A stretch of 64,000 nucleotides of DNA from Cloeon dipterum (lineage: Eukaryota; Arthropoda; Insecta; Ephemeroptera; Baetidae), in NCBI RefSeq assembly GCF_949628265.1, contig NC_088789.1, positions 31,489,883-31,553,882 on the forward strand. The letters are read 5' to 3'. The position numbers and the translations under genes were made by a program. Position 1 is the first letter of the stretch. Each line of letters begins with the position of its first letter. Under the pieces are notes generated by a model. That model ran no database searches. It was not told the DNA's origin and saw only the letters and a list, made by a program, of their open reading frames with translations. This document shows positions 1-10,616 of the stretch, one piece after another.

Positions 1-953
1 TATATTCCACATTGAAGTTGTTGAGGCTGCACATGAAACGCCTCCATCCGGAATTTTCCATGCGGTGCTCGCGTGTTGGCTGCCAAGAGTTTTTCAAATC
101 CAAGTCTGAGATGGTTGCCCATATTAACACTTGGCACAAACGAGGACAAAAACAGCGTGTTCTCCAGTGCAAGCAGTGCGAGTATTTCACCAGGCACGAC
201 GAGCACATTTTGAGACGACACGTCGAGTCGAAGCACATGCCCAAGACCTTCAAATGCGACAATTGCGACGCCAAATTCGGCTCGAAAGCGGCAGTGGATA
301 AGCACTTCATACATTATCACACGTTTGTAAACTGCAAAACTTGTGGCCAGGACGTGGCTCTCGGACACAAACCATACCACGGAAAGCCATCGGTTTGCTA
401 CAGATGCAAACTCAGATTCAAGTGCTCGGGTTTGTACCAATCGCATCGGGAAAAATGCAAGCAAACCCTCCTTACTTGCAAAGAGTGTGGAAAATCGTTC
501 CCTGTGGATTCGAGGTTGAAAAATCACGTGAAAAACGTTCACACCAAAACTTTGATTTTTCGCTGCGAGCATTGCGACCATTCTACCCATGACAAGATCC
601 ACATGCAGGGGCACATGCAACGCAAACATCTTCCAAAGACGGTTAAGTGTGAATTGTGCGACAAATTGTTTGCCACGGAATCTCTTGTCAATATTCACAA
701 GTCGGCGGCGCACTCGTTCATTCACTGCGCTGAGTGCGCGCAGCAAATTCTGCGCGTTCACAAGTCTACACACATGAGCGTCAAGACTTGCCGCCGCTGC
801 AAGTGCGAGTTCAAGTGCCAGGGACTTCTTGAAATTCATAGCAAGAGCTGCCAAAATAATAATTACTGTTGCGACATGTGCCAGAAATATTTCAAAAATA
901 AGGCTGATTTGTATACTCACGTGGTTAACAATCACATTCGTGTGTATAAATAA
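1..953 (+). CDS. Unit 1: multi-zinc-finger protein, 3' part only
   Basis: This is the exon 3 reading frame of a ZAD-like/C2H2 family gene, cut by the left edge of the window. It is open from base 3 and starts inside finger 3 (LHMKRLHPEF). It continues through finger 4 (C-x4-C type, CSRVGCQEFF), fingers 5 and 6, the first CxxC-H-CxxC-C-H-C module, fingers 7-9, the second such module and the last finger (CDMCQKYFKNKADLYTHVVNNH), and stops at 951-953. All zinc ligands visible in this part are kept, so it looks functional. The ZAD-like exons and the promoter lie outside the window. AATAAA at about 1012-1017 is the likely polyadenylation signal. Family membership is certain from the neighbouring units; the cellular targets are unknown. 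Confidence 0.88.
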   Translation, partial: YSTLKLLRLHMKRLHPEFSMRCSRVGCQEFFKSKSEMVAHINTWHKRGQKQRVLQCKQCEYFTRHDEHILRRHVESKHMPKTFKCDNCDAKFGSKAAVDKHFIHYHTFVNCKTCGQDVALGHKPYHGKPSVCYRCKLRFKCSGLYQSHREKCKQTLLTCKECGKSFPVDSRLKNHVKNVHTKTLIFRCEHCDHSTHDKIHMQGHMQRKHLPKTVKCELCDKLFATESLVNIHKSAAHSFIHCAECAQQILRVHKSTHMSVKTCRRCKCEFKCQGLLEIHSKSCQNNNYCCDMCQKYFKNKADLYTHVVNNHIRVYK

Positions 954-1462
954 ATTGTCCCTTTTACAGTTATTTTGCTTAAATTTAAGATTTGGGTGGT
1001 GTTTTGTGTCAAATAAAATGAAAAATTTGATTAATTATTGTTTCTTAATTTTAAAGGAGTTTAGATTATTTGAAATATAAAGCTTTCCAACGAAAATATT
1101 GCAAAATCTTATTTTCAACACTAAAGCAAGCAATTTCTCAGGTTACCATTTAAATTTTTGAGAAAATTGGCAAGAAAGCATGCTAATAAAAATTTCCTGA
1201 GTCTAAAACCATGTTTTGTTTCACAATTTTAGGAATTTATCTTAAAAAAGATGTGAATTTTTTATTTTCAGTAAAAATGCATTCTTTGTTTCGGAAAAAT
1301 GCTGCTTAATGCGAACCCTGACACCATATATATTGATGTTTAATAAATATATCATTGTATTCTGGCTAAATTGATTAAAATCATATCCTTAGAAATATAG
1401 AAATTTCAGATTCAATTAATTAAACTATGATTTACACCATTCTAATTTAAATTAATTTAATT
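954..1462. other. 3' flank of unit 1, AT-rich spacer
   Basis: It begins with a piece conserved after most units (attgtcccttttacagttat) and AATAAA near 1012. The rest is AT-rich and shows no coding potential that I can support. Confidence 0.6.
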
Positions 1463-2495
1463 CCGGCCCTCTTGGGCCCTCCAGACGCCAAAGTGGCGCT
1501 GACTAAACCTTAAAATATTCAATTTACTTGAAAAGGTCGGTGCGGAACTGCGGAGAATCAAATAACCGACCGGCCGTCGCCGAGCATCACCAGCTTGAAA
1601 TTACTGAAAATCAGCCTTCGAGCGGATTTCAGGTCGAGATTTACCCTGAGAAAGGTCGTGAGTGTACCGCAGGTCAAAGCCCCGTCCAAGACCTGTCTGT
1701 TGAGGGTTCGTGCTGGGCGACGATCAGACCAACGGCTGAATTTTAAGACAAATAAAACCATTTTCGCTTGTGAACATCACTTGTCGTAAAGCCAAAAGAC
1801 AAAAAAAAAATTTAATTTTTCTATGCGTGCAAAAATTCTGGAAATCGGTTTCCAGTCTGGGAGTATTCCTGCGTTTGCGATGAAGTCGGTAAAATAATCT
1901 CGAATTTTGAAATTTCCATGTTATCCATATGGAGAAAGTGCAAAAATAAATAACGTTTTCAAATTTCCGAAATTTCAAAAAATATCTCGTAAGATTTTGA
2001 TCGGATCGCCCCGAATTTGGTCTCAAAATGATCCCAGACGAATTACGATTGAGGCGGATATATTAAAATCGCACATCAACTTTGTCAAAACTCCGGCTGA
2101 AAAAATCTTAACACCTCGAAACTGAATGTATTTTGAAAACTTCGGACCCGGGTGGACGCACCTCAACGAAGGATGTTGATTTTGGTACCAAAATCGGTGC
2201 TGTCCTGCCCGCATAAAGCCCCAAAAACAGAAGTTTGAAAGGTCGCAAATCACGTTTTTTGGAATTGAAAAATCAACAACTATTGGTTGCAAACATTACG
2301 GCCATAGATTAGAAGGTTGCAAAATGCATAAATCTAGAAAAAAACCATTATTTTGTATTTTGAAAATCACTCAAATAATTTTCAGTTTTAATTCCTGCAG
2401 CCTCTTTGATCCCATCAGCCTGTGCACTCACACGTACTTGGGCCGCCAAAATTAAGAATCAAACCCGTGAATTCTTCGAAAAGAGTCCAGCTGAT
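1463..2495. repeat. Composite dispersed repeat region
   Basis: Bases about 1600-1840 match 55090-55275 in the same orientation (shared words accgcaggtcaaagcccgtc-like and ttttaagacaaataaaacca-like). Bases about 1965-2055 match the inverse of about 40205-40300 (aattcgtctgggat core). Bases about 2437-2495 resemble the right end of the hAT-like element at 57455-59788 (gggccgccaaaattaagaat). No protein is preserved. The region is an accumulation of old transposon fragments between units 1 and 2. Confidence 0.55.
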
Positions 2496-2624
2496 CCAGC
2501 TCTGACGTTATGCGTCGAAACCGCGGACATTTTATACACTTTTAGGTTTGCCCGATTTACCTTTTGACAGATTATGCAAAATCATACATACACATTTTCC
2601 CATTCTTAAAAAGTCAAGAGCAGT

Positions 2625-2903
2625 ACGCCAATCAGATCGCGGCAATAAAACAGTGCTGGACGCTGATTGGTTGCTTCTAGGATCCCTAGGGAGTAACGAC
2701 AAGGAGCCATAATAATAACACGACATAAATTTTTAAATAATTGAAGTATAAATCTAAAGCCTTCTTCTAAGATCATGATCATATTAAATATACAATTTAA
2801 CTTTAATTTAAAAAACAAATAAATAAAGAAAGCCTGGACAAACAGAAAACAGCTAAAAGTTTTCTTCTCCTTGTCGCACACACCACTGCAAAAGGGGGCG
2901 GGG
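2625..2903 (+). promoter_or_regulatory. Unit 2 promoter cassette
   Basis: CCAAT at 2628-2632 and its inverse ATTGG at 2666-2670 enclose a conserved spacer. About 190 bp further on is the core block (TTCTTCTCCTTGTCGCACAC, then CCACTG and GGGGGCGGGG, about 2860-2903). Inverted CCAAT boxes fit NF-Y and the GC box fits an Sp/KLF factor; both assignments come from general knowledge. Confidence 0.65.
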
Positions 2904-3041
2904 ATGTTGAAACTTGAAAGCAGCTGAAGACACAGGACTTCACACCTTCGACACCTTCACAGTATATGCAAGAAGTAAGATCCGCGTATAACGAAAAGCA
3001 CTTCTTGGGAAAAGCTTTCTTCGAAGGAAACTAGTCGAGAG

Positions 3042-4793
3042 ATGCAGCCGCCGAAAGTCAGAAAAGGAAAAACACCCATTCAAAAGCCGTTGTGCAGACT
3101 GTGCGAGTGCCCGACGTCGGACGGCCACGTCCTCGCGTCGCAGGTGGACAGGTTCAAGTTGAGGAAATGGGCCATGGAGGTCATGAACCTGACGGAAGAA
3201 GACGAAAACTTGCCAGACGTGGTCGAAGAAGACGCTTTGATCTGCTATTTTTGCATCTGGCAGGCAGAGTGAGTTTTTTTCAAGAATTTTAATTTATTAT
3301 TTTAATTTTGACGCGTGTTCTAGGTTTGGGGATGAGTCTGGAGACGAGGCTGTCGCTTGGTGGCCGAAAAACCTTGATTTGGAAGAAAACGCTAGAGTGC
3401 TGCGGGAGAATTATTCAGGTATTTGGGAATATTTAATAAAAAAATTCATCAGAGTAATTTATATTGTTTAAATGTTACAGTCGGAGAAGTAGAACAGTGT
3501 TGGGTGCAGTTGGAAGAGGTTAATCTGGCAAAATATGAAAAGAAAATATCTAAGAAGAGAAAATTGGACATTGACCTGGCAAAATACGAAAAGGAAATCC
3601 CTAAAAAGAGGAAATACGTCAGTGGAGTGTGTATTTACTGCGGCAACAGATACGGCCGACTGATGGTGCACGTCAAGCAGATGCACAAAGAAGCAATCAA
3701 ATGCGGAATTCTGGGCTGCACGACTTACTTTCACACCGAGGTGGAAAAAGAGCAGCATATGCAGCAGGACATACACGAGAAAGCTAACAAACCACGAAAA
3801 TGCAGCAAAATTTACTGCAAATATTGTCAAATGAGCAAATTGTATTCCTCATTGGTTTCGTGGAAGTGGCACATGAAAAGCGTCCATCCGGAACTTCTGG
3901 TGGCGTGCACGCGTAAAGGCTGCCAAGAGTATTTCAAATCCAAGTCTGAAATGATTCTCCACTTCAACTCGTCCCATAAACAATGCATAAAACGAGATCT
4001 TCTGCTATGCAAGCATTGCGAGTTTTTCGCCACGGATAAGTTTAATTTGCGAAAACACATTGAGGGGAGGCACATGCCAAAGATCTTCAAATGCGACAGT
4101 TGCGACGCCAAATTCGGCTCAACAATGTTAGTGAATAGACACTTCAAACAATATCACACATTCCACAGGTGCAAATCTTGTGGCCAGGACGTGACTCTCG
4201 GATACAAGGCGTTCCACACAAAGCCATCGGTTTGCTCCAGATGCAAACTCAGTTTTGTGTGCTCGGGTTTGTACCAATCACATAGGAAGAAATGCAAACA
4301 AACCCTCCTTAGTTGCAAAGAGTGTGGGAAATCGTTCTCCATGAACCACTTGTTGAATCACCACCTATTAACTGTTCACAGCAAAACTGAGATTTGTCGC
4401 TGCGACCATTGCGACTATTCTACATTTGACATGAGATGCATGCAGAATCACATGAAACGCAAACATCTTCCCAAGACAATGAAGTGTGAATTTTGCAACA
4501 AATTGTATGGCTCGGAACCAATTCTCAAGCATCACATATCCGAGGTGCACAGATTCCTTCGCTGCGTCGAATGTGATCAGAAGATACGCCATCGATACAT
4601 GATTAAACACCAGACCGTCAGGACTTGCCGCCGCTGCGAGTGCAAGTTCAAGTGCCGAGGACTTCTTGACAGGCATATCAAGAGCTGTGTGCATGAAAAT
4701 AATAATTATTTCTATTGTGACAAGTGCCCGAAAATGTATGTAAAAAAGTTATCTTTGTATCTCCATATTGTCTCGAAGCACATTGAAATATAA
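3042..4793 (+). CDS. Unit 2: ZAD-like multi-C2H2 zinc-finger protein, intact
   Basis: Three exons: 3042-3268, 3324-3418 and 3481-4793, giving 544 aa. Donors are GTGAGT and GTATTT, and acceptors are CTAG and ACAG. Splice phases (2, then 1) keep the frame across both joins. Exon 1 starts MQPPKVRKGK and carries CRLC and CYFC, 46 residues apart; exon 2 carries AWWPKNL. Exon 3 starts VGEVEQCWVQL. The linker before finger 1 is duplicated (LAKYEKKISKKRK followed by LAKYEKEIPKKRK). All ten C2H2 fingers and both CxxC-H-CxxC-C-H-C modules keep their ligands, and the protein ends shortly after the last finger (SLYLHIVSKHIEI). It is probably a nuclear DNA-binding regulator. An insertion lies just downstream. 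Confidence 0.9.
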
Positions 4794-4837
4794 AATGTGC
4801 CAAACTGAGATGAACAGCTGTATTCTGAAAAAATTGC

Positions 4838-5212
4838 TCTTTTTATCCCTGTCCGCGGACCGGGAAGAGCAGGAATGCTGAAACCCGTGTCCCAATAACA
4901 CCGCGAACGGATATTATGGGCGCACCAGGCCGCATAGGGACCCAGCCCACTTCAAGGACCACTTGCCTCCGCACCGAGGACTGCATTGAAACGCTAGACA
5001 TTCGTCCCGTGAAGCCAAATCACGCATGCTGGAAAGGTGCAAAGCAGCCCGTTGAGCAATTTGAGCATTTCGAGTCACTAAACTAACCACTTTTTGCCAT
5101 TTCTGACATTCAGGTAGCCAGTATTAGATCTCCCAACTGCTCAAATACCTCCCATTGCTTTGACACTCCTGAGAATGCCTTAACAATGCAAGCCAACGGG
5201 TTCGCATTTCGA
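4838..5212. other. Insertion of about 375 bp in the unit 2 3' flank
   Basis: The 3' flank of other units runs directly from 'cagctgtattctgaaaa' to 'gaattatgacctt'. Here those parts are separated by GC-richer sequence without similarity elsewhere in the window. I see no clear terminal inverted repeats, tRNA-like head or coding frame. The boundaries are approximate and its class is unknown; a short retroposon is possible. Confidence 0.4.
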
Positions 5213-5455
5213 ATTATCTTATTATGACCTTGTAGAATAGTGTCCCTTTACGGGTATTTTACTTCACTTTCCGTTTAGGATGGTGTTTTGTGTAAATTTC
5301 TTTTCCAATCTAATACATTGCAATATTTACAATTTATTCTAAGTTTAAAGGTTTTTTTATTATATACATATTTAAATATTAAGGAATATACACAAAAATC
5401 ATGATTATAAAAGGCTCTTGACAAAAGCATATTAAGATCTGTGTGCTTGTATATA

Positions 5456-5545
5456 ATAATGATTTCCATCGTGACATGTGTCCTAAAATTTTTAGGAAAA
5501 AGAAAATTTTGTATAGTCATATTGTCAGGTATCACTTTGTAAAAT
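5456..5545 (+). pseudogene. Orphan last-finger relic of a lost unit
   Basis: This short stretch encodes a recognisable but degraded copy of the family's last finger (DMCPKIFRKKKILYSHIV) and ends in TAA, with no upstream finger exon. It is followed at about 5620 by another copy of the conserved 3' flank. It is best read as the 3' tail of a deleted unit between units 2 and 3. Confidence 0.7.
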
Positions 5546-6152
5546 AAATTTGTGACGGATTAAAATGAAAAGCGGATTATGAAATTTTTTCGTTATAAAT
5601 TTAAAAAATCCACCAGAAAATTTGTCCCACTTATAGTTATTTTATTTCAGCTTTGAATGAGTTTTGTGAAATTCCAATAGTTTAGTTTTCAATCTAAAAA
5701 TATATTTAATTAAATTTTCATTAAATTATAAGGTCCTTTGAATAAATATTTTAAAATTAAAGCTTTATACAGAAAAGTTGTAAAATCCAAGTGATTAATT
5801 TTCCAAAAAAGTCCAAAAAACGTGATTTGTTACATTACAATCTTTTGTTTTCGGGGTCTTGGCGGGGCCCAATTTTCGTCAGTTATTTAAGTCGCGCCGT
5901 GAGCCAAAGTATTAACAAAAATTATATGCGGCTCAGAGACCTGTACATTTGGCCGAAAAAAATTTAATATGTACCCCAGTAAATTATTCAGTACTATTAG
6001 TTCAGCCCTGAAGTTATGCGTCTTAAGCGAGCGCATAATATGTCGTATTAAAATTTTTTCCCGATTTACCTTTTAACAGACGCATATAGAGCGTACCCAC
6101 TTTCCTGACGCGTAACGAAATACAAAAATAACACGATTCTTAAATCTTGAGT
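5546..6152. other. AT-rich spacer before unit 3
   Basis: It holds a copy of the conserved 3' flank near 5620-5660, then AT-rich sequence. The last part (about 6030-6150) matches the spacer upstream of units 19, 21 and 22. I see no gene. Confidence 0.5.
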
Positions 6153-6154
6153 GC

Positions 6155-6427
6155 GCCAATCAGAATGAAGCAATCAAAGAGTGCTGAACGCTGATTGGTT
6201 GTCTCTGGAAACATGAATGTTAAGACAAAGGAGTTAGTAACACAACAAAAATGTTTAGGCATAAAAGTATTAATCTAAAGCTCTGTAAGTTCATGATATC
6301 ATTAAATTAATAATTCAATTTAAAAGGTAATAAAAGATGAATAAAACAAGGAAATAAAGACACCGACCAGTTACTAATTTTCTTCTCTTTGTCGCACACA
6401 CCACTGAGAACGGGGGCGGAGTTGTTG
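6155..6427 (+). promoter_or_regulatory. Unit 3 promoter cassette
   Basis: The CCAAT/ATTGG pair lies at about 6156-6198. The core block (TCTTCTCTTTGTCGCACACA, CCACTG, GGGGGCGGAG) lies at 6380-6427. It is closest to the cassettes of units 19, 21 and 22. Confidence 0.68.
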
Positions 6428-6620
6428 AAAGCAGCTGACCAGCTGTTAGCTTGTAAACACTCGACTCGACTTGAGAGGACAATGCAAGCAGCGAGATCCG
6501 CGTGACAAATTTTGTTTGTTTGCGACCACCAACTCAAGAAGAGCCTGGGCATTGAAATTCAACGAACATAAATTTTTGCGAGAATTATTTTGGATAGAGA
6601 GTCACTAAAGGAGTCAAGAG

Positions 6621-8237
6621 ATGCAGCCGCCGAGAGTCAAAGAAGGAAAAATTCTCATTCAAAAGCCGCTGTGCCGATTGTGCGAGTGTCCGACGTCGGA
6701 CGGCCATGTCCTCGCGTGGCAGGTGGACAGGTTCAAGCTGAGGAAATGGGCCATGAAGATCATGAACCTGACGGAAGAAGACGAAAACTTGCCGGACGTG
6801 GTCGGAGAAGACGCTTTGATCTGCTATTTTTGCATCTGGCAGGCCGAGTTAGTTATTTTTACGAGCTTAAAAATTGCAGTTTATTAATTTTGACTCGTGT
6901 TTTAGGTTTGGGGATGAGTCTGGTGACGAGGCTGTTGCTTGGTGGCCGAAAAACCTTGAATTGGAAGAAAACGCTAAGGTCCTGCGGGAGAATTATTCAG
7001 GTACTTGTGAATTTTTAATATAAATATTAAACACCTTCATTTCTTCTGTTTAAATTTTCCAGTTGGAGAAGTAGAACAGTGTTGGGTGCAGTTGGAAGAG
7101 GTTGATCTGGCAAAATACACAAAGCAATCCCCTAAGAAGAGAAAATTCGTCAGTGGAGTGTGTATTTACTGCGGCAACAGATTAAACGATCTTAGGCAGC
7201 ACATCAGACTGATGCACAAAGAAGCAATCAAATGTGGAGTTCGGGGCTGCGCGTCTTACTTTCACACCGAGGAGGAAAAAGAGCAGCACATGCAGCAGAA
7301 TTTGCACGGGGAATACAACAAATCACGGGAAAGCCGGGAAATATATTCCGAAGAATGTAAAAAAGTCACATTGTTACCCTCGGTGGAATCGTGGAGTTGG
7401 AAATTGAATCGCAACCAGCCTGAACTTCCAGTCGCGTGCACGCATTTCGGCTGCAATGAGTATTTCAAATCCAAGTCTGAGATGATTCTCCATGTCAACT
7501 CGTCGCACAAACAAGCCATAAATCAAGATCTTCTGCAGTGCAAGCATTGCGAGTTTTTCACCACAAAGCAGTATGAGTTGCGAAAACACGAAGAGGCGAG
7601 ACACCTGCCAAAAATTTTCAAATGCGGCAGTTGCGATGCCAAATTCGGCTCGAAACGGAGAGTGAATTCGCATTACAAAAGTTATCACACGTTCGACAAG
7701 TGCAAATCTTGTGTCCAGGACGTGGTTCACGGATATATATCACAACACAGAAAGCCATCGGTTTGCTCCTATTGCAAAAAAAGATTCAAGTGCTTGGGTT
7801 TGTATCGGACGCATAGGAAGAGTTGCCGACAAAACGGTCGCAAATGCAAAGATTGCGGACAATTGTTCACTTCGGGCTGGAAGTTAAGAGACCACATGAG
7901 ACTCGTTCACTCCAAAAAATCGAAAGTGGAGATTTTTTTCTGCAGCCATTGTGACTTTTGTTCTTTCCGTAAAGATAGCTTCCGAGTGCACATACTAAGC
8001 ATCCATCTTCCAAAGACGGTCAAGTGTGCAGAGTGCAACAATTTGTTTGCCGCGGAATCTCTTCTCAAGATTCACAAGTACAAGTCGCACGAAGACGTTC
8101 GCTGCTCCGAGTGTAATGTTGAGTTGTGCCGCGCATCCATGTTTAAACACCGCGCCGTCAAGACTTGCCCCCGCTGCAATTGCAAGTTTAAGTGCTCAGA
8201 ATTATTTGCAAATCATTTAGAGAGCTGCCAGAATTAA
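6621..8237 (+). CDS. Unit 3: ZAD-like multi-zinc-finger protein, finger 3 and last finger lost
   Basis: Exons are 6621-6847, 6906-7000 and 7063-8237, giving 498 aa. The first donor is GTTAGT. The ZAD-like part is standard (CRLC, CYFC, WWP). In exon 3, finger 1 (CIYCGNRLNDLRQH) and finger 2 are normal. Finger 3 is destroyed: the first cysteine is gone (IYSEEC where paralogues have RCKYC) and both histidines are missing. Fingers 4-9 and both CxxC-H-CxxC-C-H-C modules are kept. The protein ends at HLESCQN, so the last finger is absent; degraded sequence for it follows the stop. It may still be functional, because nine fingers and the N-terminal domain remain. Confidence 0.85.
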
Positions 8238-8448
8238 GATTTTTACATTGACTGCCTGAAAATGTTTGTTTTCTCGTTCATCCTCAGAACTTTGCACAAT
8301 GATCAACGGATTAATTTGGTTAAATAAAATTAACTGCTTCAAAAAATTCTTTGCGTATACTTAATTATGACAGCCTACCAGAATTAATTTCCTTTGTTAT
8401 GTATTTTGCGATACATCAAATAACAGTTTAAATAAATGAGGAGAATCT

Positions 8449-8742
8449 ACGCCAATAAGGTTGCAGCAATCGAAGAACGTTGAACGCTGATTGGTTGCTT
8501 CAAGAAATACAACTACGAGAGAGTAACGGAAAGGAGATAATGATATCCCAATTTAAATTTTTGCTTAATTGTGTCTGAACATAATGCTATCATTGACCTT
8601 TATCATTTTTGAGAAAATGATTATTTTAAAAAGGTCAACAAAATCATTAAAGACGGGGCAATTCTGGCCAGATGCTGACTGTCCGGCTTCAAATTATCTT
8701 CTCCTTGTTTTACTACCCACTGCAAAAAGGGGCGGAGCTGTT
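8449..8742 (+). promoter_or_regulatory. Unit 4 promoter cassette
   Basis: The CCAAT/ATTGG pair lies at about 8452-8494. The core block at 8698-8742 is altered (TGTTTTACTACCCACTG in place of TGTCGCACACACCACTG) but keeps GGGGCGGAG. Confidence 0.6.
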
Positions 8743-8933
8743 TTCAACTTCCATGCGTCACGCGTCACGCACAGGACCATAAAAACCGCGTAAAGGGGGT
8801 TGGGGGTCTATTTTGTATCGATTTTACGTCTACAAGCCCAAAGCTGAATGCGGCTATGAGCATTTAAAATTGGCGAAAAACCTTTTTTTGGGAAAGATTT
8901 TCTTGGATAGGGAGTCGCTTGAGGAGTCAAGAG

Positions 8934-10616
8934 ATGCAGCTGCGAGGCAAAGCAGGAAAAACACCCATTCAAAAGCCGCTGTGCAGACTGTGCGAGTGTC
9001 CGACGTCGGACGGCTACGTCCTCGCGTCGCAGGTGGACAGGTTCAAGCTGAGGAAATGGGCCATGAAGGTCATGAACCTGACGGAAGACGACGAAAACTT
9101 GCCGGAAGTGGTCGAAGAAGACGCTTTGATCTGCTATTTTTGCATCTGGCAGGCAGAGTGAGTTTTTCACGAGATTAAAAATTTAATTTTGATTTTGACT
9201 CGTGTTTTAGGTTTGGGGATGAGTCCGGAGACGAGGCTGTCGCTTGGTGGCCGAAAAATCTTGATTTGGAAGAAAACGCTAAGGTTCTTCGGGAGAATTA
9301 TTCAGGTACTTGAGTATTTTTATTAAAAATAATAAATACCTTTTTTCTATTGTTTAAATTTTACAGTTGGAGAAGTAGAACAGTGTTGGGTACAGTTAGT
9401 GGAGATTGATCTGCCCAAATACACAAAGAAAATATCCACAAAATGGACACACGTCAGCGGAGTGTGTTTTTACTGCGGCAACAGTTACAACAAGCTGAGT
9501 CAGCACGTCAAACTGATGCACAAAGAAGCCATCAAATGCGGAATTCGGGGCTGCGTGACTTACTTTCACACCGAGGAGGAAAAAGAGCAGCACATGCAGC
9601 AGGTTTTACACGAGAAACCCTACAGACCACGGGGAAGCAGCAAAATTGGTTGCAAATTTTGTGAAAACGACAAATTATATTCCACAATTAAAATTTGGAG
9701 ACAACATATGAAATGCGTCCATCCGGAACTGTCAGCGCGATGCACGCGTTTAGGCTGCAACGAGTACTTTAAATCCAAGCCCGAAATGATGCTCCACTTC
9801 AATTCGCACAAACGAGCCATAAATGAAGATCTTTTCGAGTGCAAGCATTGCGAGTATTTCGCCACGAGTGAGTACAGGTTGAGAGAACACGAAGAGGCGA
9901 GGCACATGCCAAAGATCTTCAAATGCGACCTTTGCGACGCCAAATTAGGCTCGAAGCGGGTCATTGAAAAACACTATATCAGTGCACACACGCTTAGCAA
10001 GTGCAAATCTTGTGGCCTTGACGTTTCTCTGGAATGCAAGTCACGCCACTTCAAGCCAACGTTTTGCTCCAAATGCAAAGTGAGTTTTGAGTGCTCAGGT
10101 TTGTACCAATTGCATAGGAAGAAATGCAAACAAACCCTCTTTAGTTGCAAAGAGTGTGGAAAACTGTTTCCCTTGCCTAGCAGGTTGAACCAACATGTGA
10201 GACAAGCTCACACCAAATCTGAGATTTTTCACTGCGAACATTGCGACCATTCTTTATATGGGAAGAACCTCATGTCGTTGCACGTGCAACGCAAACATTT
10301 TCCAAAGACGATTAAGTGTGGAGAGTGCAACAAATTTTTTGCCTCTGAATGTATTCTCAAGATTCACAAATACAGTTCGCACTCATTCCTTCGCTGCGCT
10401 GAGTGTGCTCAGGAGGTCGGCCGTCAAAAGTTGTCTTCTCACCAGGCCGTCAAGACTTGCTTCCACTGCAAGTGCAAGTTCAAGTGCCGTGGACTTCTTG
10501 AAAAGCATATGAAAAGCTGCGACATTAAGAATTACTTTTGTGACCAGTGCCCGAAAATTTATTGGAAAAAGAAAAGTTTGTATTATCATATTTTAAGGAA
10601 GCATGTTGAAAAATAA
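8934..10616 (+). CDS. Unit 4: ZAD-like multi-C2H2 zinc-finger protein, intact (reference copy)
   Basis: Exons are 8934-9157, 9211-9305 and 9367-10616, giving 522 aa. The start MQLRGKAGK is the first in-frame ATG. Residues 17-20 are CRLC, 67-70 CYFC and 87-88 WW; C113 follows in GEVEQCWVQL. This resembles the insect ZAD fold (four cysteines, dimerising), but the spacing and WWP segment are unusual. From about residue 140 come fingers 1-6, where fingers 2 and 4 are C-x4-C. A CxxC-H-CxxC-C-H-C module follows (CKSCGLDV ... CSKCKVSFECSGLYQLH). Then come fingers 7-9, a second such module (CAECAQEV ... CFHCKCKFKCRGLLEKH) and the last finger (CDQCPKIYWKKKSLYYH). All ligands are present. It is probably a nuclear sequence-specific DNA-binding factor; the target is unknown. 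Confidence 0.9.

Noticed and set aside
3092-3292. Arginine-rich alternative frame across exon 1 in all units (VRVSDVGRPRPRVAGG)
   Set aside because: It is conserved only because the nucleotide sequence of exon 1 is conserved. It has no consistent start, runs into intron 1, and is out of frame with the spliced gene.
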